A stretch of DNA of 64,000 bases, taken from the NCBI GenBank assembly GCA_017744935.1, contig JAGIAI010000002.1, positions 216,568 through 280,567 of the forward strand, read 5' to 3'. Each line of letters opens with the position of its first letter. Positions within the stretch are counted from its first letter, which is position 1. The notes below the pieces were generated by a model. It was given only the letters and a program-made list of their open reading frames with translations, had not been told where the DNA came from and made no database searches. The translations under genes and the position numbers were made by a program. The stretch comes from Variovorax sp. Its GTDB lineage: Bacteria > Pseudomonadota > Gammaproteobacteria > Burkholderiales > Burkholderiaceae_C. Positions 55,530 to 64,000 of the stretch are shown one piece after another.

Positions 55530-55943
55530 TCAGCAGCGGCCCTTTTTCGCCTGCCCGGGAGGGCAGTGATAGTGGTCATCGTCGTAGTCATGATGATGAT
55601 CGTGACGGTGGCCCTTTGGCTCCTTGTACTTGGCGGCCTTCCATTCGGGCTCGACCCAGCGCCATCCGCCTTCGGCACGCACCCAACGCCCAGGCGCATA
55701 GACGTAGTCCGGCCTTGCGGGCTGCCAGTAGCCTTGCTGCCATGCGTATGCGTCGTGCCTGTACTGCCAGACGCCCGGTACCCACACATAACCCACGCGC
55801 GGCGGCGGAACGGGCTCGTATCGCGGCGCGGGCGGCGCCACTGCGACGACGCCGGGCACGTTGATGTTGATCGACACCTGCGCCGATGCACAGAACGGTG
55901 CCGCGGCCAGGGCGTAAGCCAGAAGAGTGGACGAAAGTCGCAT
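55530..55943 (-). CDS. Exported YXWGXW-repeat protein with His-rich tail
   Basis: 137 residues. The signal peptide is about 1-22 (LLAYALAAAPFCASAQ). The mature part has aromatic repeats of the YXWGXW type (YVWVPGVWQYR, YAWQQGYWQPARPDYVYAPGRWV). The C-terminus carries HRHDHHHDYDDDHYHCPPGQ, rich in His and Asp, which could bind metal. Likely periplasmic or surface-exposed. The ATG at 55943 is preferred to the TTG one codon upstream. It converges on the sigma-factor module and shares its terminator. Confidence 0.85.
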   Translation of the reverse strand: MRLSSTLLAYALAAAPFCASAQVSININVPGVVAVAPPAPRYEPVPPPRVGYVWVPGVWQYRHDAYAWQQGYWQPARPDYVYAPGRWVRAEGGWRWVEPEWKAAKYKEPKGHRHDHHHDYDDDHYHCPPGQAKKGRC

Positions 55944-56010
55944 CAATACCTTCCTTCGAAAATGAATAAACGCGGCGGTCCCGACCTGGTGGACAGGGGT
56001 TGTCCCGAAC

Positions 56011-56928
56011 TCAGGAGGATCCCGTCAATGCCGCATGGGGTGCGCGTCGCTCGCGCATGCCCAACAGTTCGTTGAAGACCAGCGCGCCAATCACCAGCGC
56101 ACCGCCGGTTAGCACGCTCGGCGGCGGTTCTTCACCAGCGCCGACCCAAGCCAGTGCGATGCCGAAGATCACTTCGAGAAGCGCAAGCAGAGAGACTTCT
56201 GGCGCCTTCAGCACCCGGGCGCAGATCACCGAAAGCACGCACGGTATCGCCAGTTGCACGAGGCCGAGAAAGGCGAGCAGACTCAGATCGTGCGCATTGG
56301 CCTGAAAGGGCCATGCGAGCGGCAACGTCACCAGCGCCGAGATTGCTGCGCCGATCAGAACCGCCGGCACCAGGTCGATGTCATGCCCCTTGGCGTGGGC
56401 ATGCTGGACCACGGTCCAGTTGCACGCAGCCGCGAGCGGAACGCACAGGGCCACAAGCGTGCCCGCGATCAGGCCTTCTCCCAATTGCGTGCCGTACATC
56501 CAGCCGATGCCCAGCCCTGCCACCACGATCGCGCCCCAGGTGCGCGCCGGCAGCTTGTGGCCGATGAAGATCCGGGCGACAAGCGCGGTCAACAGCGGCC
56601 CGACAGCCATGGTCACGAGCACGTTGGCGACGCTGGTCAGCGTGAGCGCCACCATGAAGGCGGTGAACATCACGCTCCAGCAGACGCCCGAGATCCACAG
56701 CTCGCGGTCGCCACGGCGGATCTTGGCGAACACGGCCCGCCCCTGCCACAGAGGCAGGATGACGAGCAGCGCAATCAGCGTGAAGAAGCTACGCCAGAAC
56801 GTCACTTCGAAGCTGCGCGCGTGTTCCAGGTGCCGAGTGACGAGGCCCGCCGTGGCCCACATCAGGGTCACGGCAACCATCAGCCAAGCCGCACGGCCAT
56901 GGGTCAATCCACGACCTGCGGCCCGCAT
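56011..56928 (-). CDS. DMT family (EamA) transporter
   Basis: 305 residues with about ten membrane helices in two EamA halves. The first half begins LMVAVTLMWATAGLVTRHLE, and the second contains LVPAVLIGAAISALVTLPLAWPF and ALLEVIFGIALAWVGAGEEPP. Such exporters handle amino acids, nucleosides or drugs; the substrate is not evident. The start shares one base with the typA stop, so it is the end of the nusA-infB-rbfA-truB-typA series. Confidence 0.92.
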   Translation of the reverse strand: MRAAGRGLTHGRAAWLMVAVTLMWATAGLVTRHLEHARSFEVTFWRSFFTLIALLVILPLWQGRAVFAKIRRGDRELWISGVCWSVMFTAFMVALTLTSVANVLVTMAVGPLLTALVARIFIGHKLPARTWGAIVVAGLGIGWMYGTQLGEGLIAGTLVALCVPLAAACNWTVVQHAHAKGHDIDLVPAVLIGAAISALVTLPLAWPFQANAHDLSLLAFLGLVQLAIPCVLSVICARVLKAPEVSLLALLEVIFGIALAWVGAGEEPPPSVLTGGALVIGALVFNELLGMRERRAPHAALTGSS

Positions 56929-58760
56929 CAGGCAGCCTCGCGCGAAGCGCGCTTGCGCTCGTGTTCCTTGAGGTACCGCTTGCGCAGACGCACGCTCTTG
57001 GGCGTGATCTCGACCAGTTCGTCGTCTTCGATGAATTCGACGCCGTATTCGAGCGTCAGATCGATCGGCGGCGTGATCTTGATCGCGTCTTCCTTGCCCG
57101 AGACGCGGAAGTTCGTGAGCTGCTTGGTTCGCGTGGCGTTGACCACCAGGTCGTTGTCGCGGCTATGAATGCCGACGATCATGCCCTCGTACACCGGGTC
57201 GTTCGCGCGCACGAACATACGGCCGCGATCGTCCAACTTGCCGAGCGCGTAGGTGAAGATTTCGCCGTCGTCCATCGAGATCAGCACACCGTTCTTGCGC
57301 CCACCGATGTCGCCCTTGTGCGGCTCATAGCCGTCGAAGATGTTCGAGATCAGGCCCGAACCGCGAGTCAGGTTGAGGAATTCATTGCTGAACCCGATCA
57401 GGCCGCGCGCGGGAATGCGGTATTCGAGGCGTACGCGGCCCTTGCCGTCCGGCTCCATGTTGACCAGATCGCCCTTGCGCTCGCCCAGTGCCTGCATCAC
57501 GCCGCCCTGATGCTGTTCCTCGATGTCTGCCGTGACCATTTCGATCGGTTCGTTGCGGACGCCGTCGATGTCCCGGAACACCACGCGCGGCTTCGACACG
57601 GCCATTTCGTAGCCTTCGCGGCGCATGTTTTCCAACAGGATGGTCAGGTGCAGTTCGCCGCGGCCCATGACCTCGAAGACGCCTTCTTCGTCGGTCTCGC
57701 TCACGCGCAACGCGACGTTGTGCTGAAGCTCCTTCTGCAGGCGGTCCCAGATCTGGCGGCTGGTGACGTACTTGCCTTCGCGGCCGGCCAGCGGGCTGGT
57801 GTTCACGCAGAAGTTCATGGTCAGCGTCGGCTCGTCGACGCGCAGCATCGGCAACGGCGCCGGCTTGAGCGGGTCGGTCACCGTCACGCCGATGCCGATT
57901 TCCTCGATACCGTTGATCAACACGATCTCACCGGGGCCCGCTTCCTTGGTTTGCACGCGATCCAGCCCCTGGAAAGTCAGCACCTGGTTGATACGGCCCT
58001 TGATCGCCTTGCCGTCCGGCCCTTCCATCACGACGACGTCCATCATCGGCTTGATCGTCCCCGCGTTGACGCGGCCCACGCCGATTCGGCCCACAAAGGT
58101 CGAGAAGTCGAGCGCGGAAATCTGCAGTTGCAGCGGTGCGGCCGGATCGCCGGCATGCGCGGGTACATGCTTCAGGACGGTGTCGAAAAGAGCCGACATG
58201 TCCGGCCCCCATTGCTCGCCCGGTTCGCCCTCTTCGAGTGACGACCAGCCGTTGATGCCGGAGGCGTAGACCACGGGAAAGTCCAACTGCTCGTCGGTGG
58301 CGCCCAACTTGTCGAACAGGTCGAAAGCGGCGTTGACCACGTGGTCCGGGCGCGCCCCCGGCTTGTCGACCTTGTTCACGACCAGGATCGGCTTGAGGCC
58401 AAGGGCCAACGCCTTCTTGGTCACGAAGCGCGTCTGCGGCATCGGGCCTTCCTGCGCGTCGATCAGAAGCACGACGCCGTCGACCATGCTGAGCGCACGC
58501 TCCACCTCACCGCCGAAGTCGGCGTGCCCGGGGGTGTCCACGATGTTGATGTGGGTGCCCTTCCAGGTGACGGCGCAGTTCTTGGCCAGGATCGTGATGC
58601 CACGCTCTTTTTCGATGGCGTTGTTGTCCATCACCGTGTCGACCACCTTCTCGTGCTCGGCGAAGGTGCCCGACTGGCGGAGAAGTTGGTCGACCATCGT
58701 GGTTTTGCCGTGGTCAACGTGGGCAATGATGGCAATGTTGCGAATCTGATTGGTGCTCAT
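56928..58760 (-). CDS. typA: Ribosome-associated GTPase TypA/BipA
   Basis: 610 residues, normal length. The G domain has G1 [16 protein letters not shown]3 [10 protein letters not shown] and G4 [13 protein letters not shown]-like domains III and V follow, then the TypA-specific C-terminus. It acts in 50S subunit assembly at low temperature and in stress. Its start overlaps the truB stop (58757-58760). Confidence 0.97.
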   Translation of the reverse strand: MSTNQIRNIAIIAHVDHGKTTMVDQLLRQSGTFAEHEKVVDTVMDNNAIEKERGITILAKNCAVTWKGTHINIVDTPGHADFGGEVERALSMVDGVVLLIDAQEGPMPQTRFVTKKALALGLKPILVVNKVDKPGARPDHVVNAAFDLFDKLGATDEQLDFPVVYASGINGWSSLEEGEPGEQWGPDMSALFDTVLKHVPAHAGDPAAPLQLQISALDFSTFVGRIGVGRVNAGTIKPMMDVVVMEGPDGKAIKGRINQVLTFQGLDRVQTKEAGPGEIVLINGIEEIGIGVTVTDPLKPAPLPMLRVDEPTLTMNFCVNTSPLAGREGKYVTSRQIWDRLQKELQHNVALRVSETDEEGVFEVMGRGELHLTILLENMRREGYEMAVSKPRVVFRDIDGVRNEPIEMVTADIEEQHQGGVMQALGERKGDLVNMEPDGKGRVRLEYRIPARGLIGFSNEFLNLTRGSGLISNIFDGYEPHKGDIGGRKNGVLISMDDGEIFTYALGKLDDRGRMFVRANDPVYEGMIVGIHSRDNDLVVNATRTKQLTNFRVSGKEDAIKITPPIDLTLEYGVEFIEDDELVEITPKSVRLRKRYLKEHERKRASREAA

Positions 58761-59704
58761 GGTGTCGCTTCGGTCAATAGTGTTTGCTGTATTTCGATAG
58801 GGCTCAGCAAGCGCCCAGGAATGAGTTCTCCGGCCTTCACATGGGCCGTGCCGAGGAATGTCCGGGGCCGGTCGCCGAATACGGCCACGGCCGGCGAATC
58901 GGCCCAGCCCCCGCGGCGACGAAGACCGGAAAGAAAGCGCCCGGCATCTTCCGCACCGAGCGTGACACGGATGTGATCGGCCACGAGCGACTCCGGCGGG
59001 AGGAGCCGGGCAAGGCGCTCGCTTTCATCCATGGCCTCGAAGGCCTCCAGCGTGACGCACTGGCTCGCATGAAATCCGCCGGTGGCAATGCGCCGCAAGG
59101 CAACAAGATGGGCGCCGCAACCCAGGGCTTCTCCGATGTCTTCGCCGAGCGTGCGGATGTACGTCCCCTTGCTGACGGTCGCCCGGATATGGATGTCGTC
59201 GCTGCCCGGTTGCGCTGTGATCGAAAGGCTGTGAATGACGACGTCGCGCGCGGCGCGCTCGACATCGACGCCTTCCCGGGCGTATTCATAGAGCGCCTTG
59301 CCGTCCTTCTTGAGGGCGCTGTGCATCGGCGGCACCTGGCGGATTGGGCCGGTAAAGCGGTTTTGCACCCGCGCGAGATCGCCCTCGTTCACCGCGACCG
59401 GACGACACTCGATCACTTCACCTTCGGCATCGCCGGTCGACGTCTTGACGCCAAGGCGAGCGACGGCCTCGTAGGTCTTGTCCGCATCCAGATGAAGCTG
59501 GCTGAACTTGGTGGCCGCCCCGAAGCACAGGGGCAGAACACCGGTGGCAAGTGGGTCCAGCGTTCCGGTGTGTCCCGCCTTCTCCGCGCGCAGTAACCAC
59601 TTGGCCTTCTGCAAGGCCTGGTTGCTGGACAGACCCAGCGGTTTATCGAGCAGCAACACCCCATGCACAGGGCGCCGCTGCACCCGTGTGCGTGGCGCGT
59701 TCAT
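58757..59704 (-). CDS. truB: tRNA pseudouridine(55) synthase TruB
   Basis: 315 residues. The catalytic Asp is in HTGTLDPLATGVLPLCFG (about 45). The N-terminal GVLLLDKPLGLSSNQALQKAKWLL and the later SKGTYIRTLGEDIGEALGCGAHL are TruB hallmarks. It makes the universal pseudouridine in the T-loop of tRNAs. It starts 2 bp after the rbfA stop and overlaps typA. Confidence 0.97.
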   Translation of the reverse strand: MNAPRTRVQRRPVHGVLLLDKPLGLSSNQALQKAKWLLRAEKAGHTGTLDPLATGVLPLCFGAATKFSQLHLDADKTYEAVARLGVKTSTGDAEGEVIECRPVAVNEGDLARVQNRFTGPIRQVPPMHSALKKDGKALYEYAREGVDVERAARDVVIHSLSITAQPGSDDIHIRATVSKGTYIRTLGEDIGEALGCGAHLVALRRIATGGFHASQCVTLEAFEAMDESERLARLLPPESLVADHIRVTLGAEDAGRFLSGLRRRGGWADSPAVAVFGDRPRTFLGTAHVKAGELIPGRLLSPIEIQQTLLTEATP

Positions 59705-59706
59705 CT

Positions 59707-60078
59707 TCAGTCGTCTTTGGAACGGGAAGCGACGGCCTGCGCGATCAGCGCATTCATGTCGGCGGCACGCTCGGTGGTGCGATCGAACTGGAAGTGAAGC
59801 GTCGGCACCGTATGGATGTGCAGACGCTTGAAAAGGCCGTTCCGCAGGAAGCCGGCCGCCTGGTTCAACGCCTCGGTCGTCTCGACCGGATCGCCGACGA
59901 GCAGGCTGAAGAAAACCTTCGCATGCGCGTAGTCGGGCGTGACCTCGACGGCCTGGATCGTGACCATGCCCACCCGCGGATCCTTCAATTCGCGCGCGAT
60001 CAGTTCCGTCAGATCGCGTTGGATCTGATCGGCGACCTTGAAGGCGCGATTGGGGACGGCGGACTTTTTCTTGGGCAT
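59707..60078 (-). CDS. rbfA: Ribosome-binding factor A
   Basis: 123 residues. A KH-type fold with [50 protein letters not shown] and [21 protein letters not shown]. It assists maturation of the 30S subunit by binding near helix 1 of 16S rRNA. It lies 21 bp after the infB stop and 2 bp before truB. Confidence 0.96.
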   Translation of the reverse strand: MPKKKSAVPNRAFKVADQIQRDLTELIARELKDPRVGMVTIQAVEVTPDYAHAKVFFSLLVGDPVETTEALNQAAGFLRNGLFKRLHIHTVPTLHFQFDRTTERAADMNALIAQAVASRSKDD

Positions 60079-60099
60079 GGTCGTGATCGATCCAGTTGC

Positions 60100-63030
60100 T
60101 TACAGCGTCCGGGCGATTTCTTTGATCTCGAAGAACTCCAGCTGATCACCTTCCTTGATGTCGTTGTAGTTCTTGAGCTTGATACCGCACTCGAAGCCTT
60201 CGCGCACTTCGCGCACATCGTCCTTCATGCGCTTGAGCGATTCGATTTCGCCGGTGTAGATCACCACGTTGTCGCGCAGCAGTCGGAAATGCGCGTTACG
60301 GTTGACCGAGCCGGACGTGACGTACGAACCCGCGACCGTACCGATCTTGGAGGCCACGAACACGGTGCGGATTTCGGCCGAGCCGATGACCTCTTCGCGT
60401 CTCTCGGGTGCCAGCATGCCGGCCATCGCCGTCTTCAGATCGTCCACAGCGTCGTAGATGATGCTGTAGTAGTGGATCTCGATGTTGTTGCCCTCGGCAT
60501 GCTTCCGAGCACCAGCGTCGGCGCGCACATTGAAGCCGATGACCATCGCCTTGGAAGCGATCGCGAGGTTGATGTCCGACTCGCTGATGCCACCTACGGC
60601 GGCATACACGACCTGCACCTTGACTTCTTCGTTCGAGAGCTTGAGCAGGGATTGCGAAAGCGCCTCCTGCGAGCCCTGCACGTCCGCCTTGATGATGATC
60701 GGCACCGTCTTGACTTCGCCGGCGGTCATGTCCGCGAACATGTTTTCCAGCTTGGCCGCCTGCTGCTTCGCGAGCTTGGTGTTGCGGAACTTGCCCGCAC
60801 GATAGGTCGCGATTTCACGTGCACGGCGCTCGTCGCCCATCACCATGAACTCGTCGCCAGCCTGAGGTACTTCCGTCAGACCCTGGATTTCTACAGGGAT
60901 CGACGGGCCCGCGCTCTTCACCGGCTTGCCGTCCTCGTCGATCATGGCGCGAACGCGGCCATAGGTCGAACCTGCCAGCACGACATCGCCGGTCTTGAGC
61001 GTGCCCGACTGCACCAGCACCGTGGCGACAGGACCACGGCCCTTGTCCAGCTGAGCTTCAATGACCAGCCCCTTCGCGGCCGCGTCTACAGGCGCCTTGA
61101 GTTCCAGAATTTCCGCCTGAAGCAGAACCTGCTCGAGCAGGTCGTCCACGCCCTGCCCCGTCTTGGCAGACACGGGGACGAACGGCGTGTCGCCGCCGTA
61201 CTCTTCGGGCACCACTTCCTCGGCGACCAGCTCTTGCTTGACGCGGTCGAGGTTGGCATCGGGCTTGTCGATCTTGTTGATCGCCACGACGATCGGCACG
61301 TTTGCGGCCTTCGCGTGCTTGATGGCTTCCTTGGTCTGAGGCATGACGCCGTCGTCCGCAGCAACCACCAGGATCACGATGTCGGTCGCCTGGGCGCCGC
61401 GCGCACGCATGGCGGTAAACGCCTCGTGGCCCGGGGTATCCAGGAAGGAGACCATGCCCCGTTCCGTCTCGACGTGGTACGCGCCAATGTGCTGCGTGAT
61501 GCCGCCAGCCTCGCCTGCGGCGACCTTGGCGCGGCGGATGTAGTCCAGCAGCGAGGTCTTGCCGTGGTCGACGTGACCCATGACGGTCACGACCGGCGCA
61601 CGCGGCAACGCTTCGGCTTGTTGTGCCGACACGTCCTCGTCGGTGAAGGCTTCAGGGTCGTCCAATGCCGCAACCACGGCGTTGTGGCCCATTTCCTCCA
61701 CGATGATCATCGCGGTGTCCTGGTCGAGCGACTGGTTGATGGTCGCCATCTGGCCGAGCTTCATCAATTGCTTGATGACTTCCGAGGCCTTGATGGACAT
61801 CTTGTGCGCAAGCTCTGCGACCGTGATGGTTTCGGGCACGTGCACTTCGAGCACACGGGCCTCGATCGGCGCCGCCGGTGCACGTTCCTCCATGCCGTTG
61901 CGGTCGTTGCCGCGCCGGCCGCGTGGACCACCACGCCAATTGCCTCGGCCAACGCCACCGCTGGCATCGCCTCGGGTCTTGATTTCCTTCTTCTTGGCCG
62001 TGTCGCCCGCCCAGCTCGAGGAGAGCTTGGCCGACTTCACTTCCTTGCCCGATCCGGCGCCAGCCGCAGGGGCAGGCGTTTGTGCGCCTGGAGCCGCTGC
62101 CGGCGCGGCCGTACGGGCCGCAGGCGCCGTTGGCTTGTGCAGCGTGCCCTTTACACCTGCCTTCGCTTCGGCGGCGGCAGGCTTTTCGGGGGCCTTCGGG
62201 GTCAACACGCGCGCCGGTGAATTCAACATCGCGCGGATCGCCTCGGCTTCGGCCAATGCCTTGCGGCGGCGCTCATCGAGATCACGAGCACGTGCAGCCT
62301 CTTCCTCGGCGCGCGCCTTCGACTCGGCAGCGGCCTTGGCCTTGGCGTCTTCCTTGGCTTGCGCGGGGGACGGTTCAGCGGCCTCGCGGTTCGCTTCTGC
62401 CGGAGCTTCTTCGGCAGCTTCGGGGCCACCGGCCGTGACAGCGGCGGCAGCCGCAGCTTCCGCGGCCTTCTTCAAAGCGGCAGCTTTCGCCTCCTGCTCC
62501 GCGCGCTCGGCCTCTTCGGCGCGGGCGCGTTCACGCGCTTCCGCTTCTTCGCGCAGGCGGCGCTTCTCGGCGAGTTCCTCTTCTTGGCGGCGGATCAGCT
62601 CGGCTTGCCGTCGTGCCTCTTCCTCGCGTCGGGCGAGTTCGATTTCGTCGATGCGAGGTGCCGCAGGGGCAGTTGCAGGGCGGGCTTCAACTTGCGGCGC
62701 AGCGGCTTCCGCTGCGGCAGGATGACCTTCGTCGCGCTGGATGAAGGTGCGCTTCTTGCGCACTTCCACCTGAATGGTCCGGGCGCGACCCGTCGCGTCC
62801 GCCTGCTTGATCTCGCTGGTCGACTTCTTCGTGAGCGTGATCTTCTTGCGCTCCGGCTCGACCGTGCCGTGGCTGGCCTTCAGGAAGCCAAGCAAGCGTT
62901 GCTTGTCCGACTCGGTGAGCGCATCCGATGCGGCGGCCTTGGGCACGCCCGCGCTCTTGAGTTGATCAAGCAGGATTTCTGGAGTCTTCTTGAGTTCGTG
63001 TGCGAACTCGGCGACAGTGGTACTGGACAT
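60100..63030 (-). CDS. infB: Translation initiation factor IF-2
   Basis: 976 residues. The N-terminal IF2N domain ([27 protein letters not shown]) is followed by a long Ala/Glu/Arg-rich coiled region (about 130-280) and a Gly/Arg-rich linker. The G domain begins about residue 475 with [21 protein letters not shown] and has NKIDKPDAN. The C-terminal IF2 domains end RTL. It delivers initiator tRNA to the 30S subunit. It is 24 bp after nusA and 21 bp before rbfA. Confidence 0.97.
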   Translation of the reverse strand: MSSTTVAEFAHELKKTPEILLDQLKSAGVPKAAASDALTESDKQRLLGFLKASHGTVEPERKKITLTKKSTSEIKQADATGRARTIQVEVRKKRTFIQRDEGHPAAAEAAAPQVEARPATAPAAPRIDEIELARREEEARRQAELIRRQEEELAEKRRLREEAEARERARAEEAERAEQEAKAAALKKAAEAAAAAAVTAGGPEAAEEAPAEANREAAEPSPAQAKEDAKAKAAAESKARAEEEAARARDLDERRRKALAEAEAIRAMLNSPARVLTPKAPEKPAAAEAKAGVKGTLHKPTAPAARTAAPAAAPGAQTPAPAAGAGSGKEVKSAKLSSSWAGDTAKKKEIKTRGDASGGVGRGNWRGGPRGRRGNDRNGMEERAPAAPIEARVLEVHVPETITVAELAHKMSIKASEVIKQLMKLGQMATINQSLDQDTAMIIVEEMGHNAVVAALDDPEAFTDEDVSAQQAEALPRAPVVTVMGHVDHGKTSLLDYIRRAKVAAGEAGGITQHIGAYHVETERGMVSFLDTPGHEAFTAMRARGAQATDIVILVVAADDGVMPQTKEAIKHAKAANVPIVVAINKIDKPDANLDRVKQELVAEEVVPEEYGGDTPFVPVSAKTGQGVDDLLEQVLLQAEILELKAPVDAAAKGLVIEAQLDKGRGPVATVLVQSGTLKTGDVVLAGSTYGRVRAMIDEDGKPVKSAGPSIPVEIQGLTEVPQAGDEFMVMGDERRAREIATYRAGKFRNTKLAKQQAAKLENMFADMTAGEVKTVPIIIKADVQGSQEALSQSLLKLSNEEVKVQVVYAAVGGISESDINLAIASKAMVIGFNVRADAGARKHAEGNNIEIHYYSIIYDAVDDLKTAMAGMLAPERREEVIGSAEIRTVFVASKIGTVAGSYVTSGSVNRNAHFRLLRDNVVIYTGEIESLKRMKDDVREVREGFECGIKLKNYNDIKEGDQLEFFEIKEIARTL

Positions 63031-63054
63031 ATTCGTTTCGTGCCTCCATGACCA

Positions 63055-64000
63055 TCACTCTTGGCCGGCGAACCAATGTTCGCGGGCCTTCAAGATGAGG
63101 TTCTTGGCGTCATCGGCGCTCTGGCCGGTGATCTCGGTAAGTTCATCGACCGCGAGGTCGGCCAGGTCGTCACGGGTATGCACACCCGCCTCGGCCAGCT
63201 TCGGAATGAGCGCCGGATCAAGCCCGGCGAGGTCTCGCAGGTCCTGAGAGACGCTCTCGACGTTTTCTTCACGGGCGATTTCGAGCGTAAGCAGCGCATC
63301 CTTGGCGCGTGAACGCAGTTCGTTGACCGTGTCTTCGTCGAAAGCCTCGATCTCGAGCATTTCCGAGATCGGCACGTAAGCCACTTCTTCGAGGCTCGTG
63401 AAGCCTTCGGAGATCAGGATGTCCGCGATTTCCTCGTCCACGTCGAGCTTTTCCATGAAAAGCTTGCGGCTGGCGTCGGTTTCGGTCGCTTGCTTCTGCG
63501 CCGATTCGTTGGCATCCATGATGTTGATCTTCCAGCCGGTCAGGTCGGAAGCAAGCCTCACGTTCTGACCGCCGCGGCCGATTGCGATCGCGAGGTTTTC
63601 CTCGTCGACCACCACGTCCATTGCGTGCTTTTCCTCGTCAACGACGATCGATGTCACGTTGGCGGGAGCGAGCGCACCGATCACGAACTGGGCCGGGTCT
63701 TCGCTCCAGAGCACGATGTCGACGCGCTCGCCTGCGAGTTCATTGGTAACTGCATTCACCCGCGTGCCACGGACGCCGACGCAGGTGCCGATCGGGTCAA
63801 CGCGCTTGTCGTGCGACAGCACGGCAATCTTGGCGCGCGAGCCGGGATCGCGGGCACAGCTCTTGATCTCCAACAGGCCTTGCTCGATCTCGGGCACTTC
63901 CTGGCGAAACAGTTCGATCATGAATTCCGGCGCGGCACGCGACAGGATTATTGGCGCGCCTCGCAGAGTGAGGTCGCCCTCCATGATCATGGCCCGCACG
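63055..64000 (-). CDS. nusA: Transcription termination/antitermination protein NusA (5' part outside window)
   Basis: The frame is open to the right edge. The last 315 or so residues are present, out of about 494 normally. Visible are the end of the S1 domain, the KH region with [22 protein letters not shown] and [22 protein letters not shown], and two C-terminal acidic repeats ([25 protein letters not shown] and [25 protein letters not shown]). It binds RNA polymerase and controls pausing, termination and antitermination. An apparent Met at 63999 is internal. Confidence 0.96.
   Translation of the reverse strand, partial: VRAMIMEGDLTLRGAPIILSRAAPEFMIELFRQEVPEIEQGLLEIKSCARDPGSRAKIAVLSHDKRVDPIGTCVGVRGTRVNAVTNELAGERVDIVLWSEDPAQFVIGALAPANVTSIVVDEEKHAMDVVVDEENLAIAIGRGGQNVRLASDLTGWKINIMDANESAQKQATETDASRKLFMEKLDVDEEIADILISEGFTSLEEVAYVPISEMLEIEAFDEDTVNELRSRAKDALLTLEIAREENVESVSQDLRDLAGLDPALIPKLAEAGVHTRDDLADLAVDELTEITGQSADDAKNLILKAREHWFAGQE

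Noticed and set aside
59551..62220. An 889-codon open frame on the + strand opposite truB, rbfA and infB
   Set aside because: It arises from GC-rich codon bias antisense to infB; its His/Asp/Arg-rich composition is typical of such shadows.

Overview
The window is high-GC DNA (about two thirds G+C) with Burkholderiales gene content and order, most like Variovorax or a close Comamonadaceae relative. This rests on recognised gene orders: mltG-tmk-holB-pilZ-tatD, nusA-infB-rbfA-truB-typA, rnfH-ratA opposite smpB, and guaB-guaA. It also rests on many ATGA-type start/stop overlaps. I ran no database comparison. There are no rRNA genes, CRISPR arrays or intact insertion sequences, and I saw no tRNA gene.

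Layout. 1-9.5 kb: a partial MATE exporter translationally coupled to a DUF2239 gene behind a palindromic operator, a membrane protein, Tex, a patatin-like hydrolase, and a five-gene operon for an iron-type alcohol dehydrogenase, a Co-type nitrile hydratase (alpha, beta, accessory) and a MAPEG protein. 9.6-16.8 kb: an esterase, a thioesterase-GNAT fusion, a Cache histidine kinase/NarL regulator pair directly before cstA-ybdD, and ygfZ. 16.8-21.4 kb: the mltG-tmk-holB-pilZ-tatD cluster plus an ankyrin protein.

At 21475-21502, between convergent genes, lies a 28-bp sequence with the form of a chromosomal dif site, which would make this the replication terminus. Housekeeping genes fit this: mltG, tmk and holB on the left are on the + strand, while guaB, guaA, typA, truB, infB and nusA on the right are on the - strand. 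Both sets are therefore transcribed toward dif.

21.6-33.9 kb: an NCS1 permease, yceH, a cyclase-FHA protein, an orphan gene with its own terminator, ldcA, a TadA-hydrolase fusion, a PaiB-like protein whose ribosome-binding site sits in a hairpin, and an HbpS-like protein plus ankyrin protein beside a FixJ-type two-component system. 33.9-35.4 kb: a small decayed, unconserved islet. 35.4-42.8 kb: a biotin carboxylase/carboxyltransferase/acyl-CoA dehydrogenase operon with a divergent AtuA-family gene, resembling part of the acyclic-terpene/branched acyl-CoA pathway. 42.8-51.1 kb: a P2-type ATPase, PPK2, a stub of serine dehydratase, thpR, and guaB-guaA split by a vapBC module. 51.2-56.9 kb: rnfH-ratA/smpB and an ECF sigma/anti-sigma module. 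56.9-64 kb: typA, truB, rbfA, infB and partial nusA.

I found no clear new multi-gene defence or biosynthetic system. The most notable signals are the dif candidate, the DUF2239 promoter-operator with its ribbon-helix-helix-like protein, the toxin-antitoxin module between guaB and guaA, the TadA-hydrolase fusion, the thioesterase-GNAT fusion, and the hairpin covering the PaiB start.
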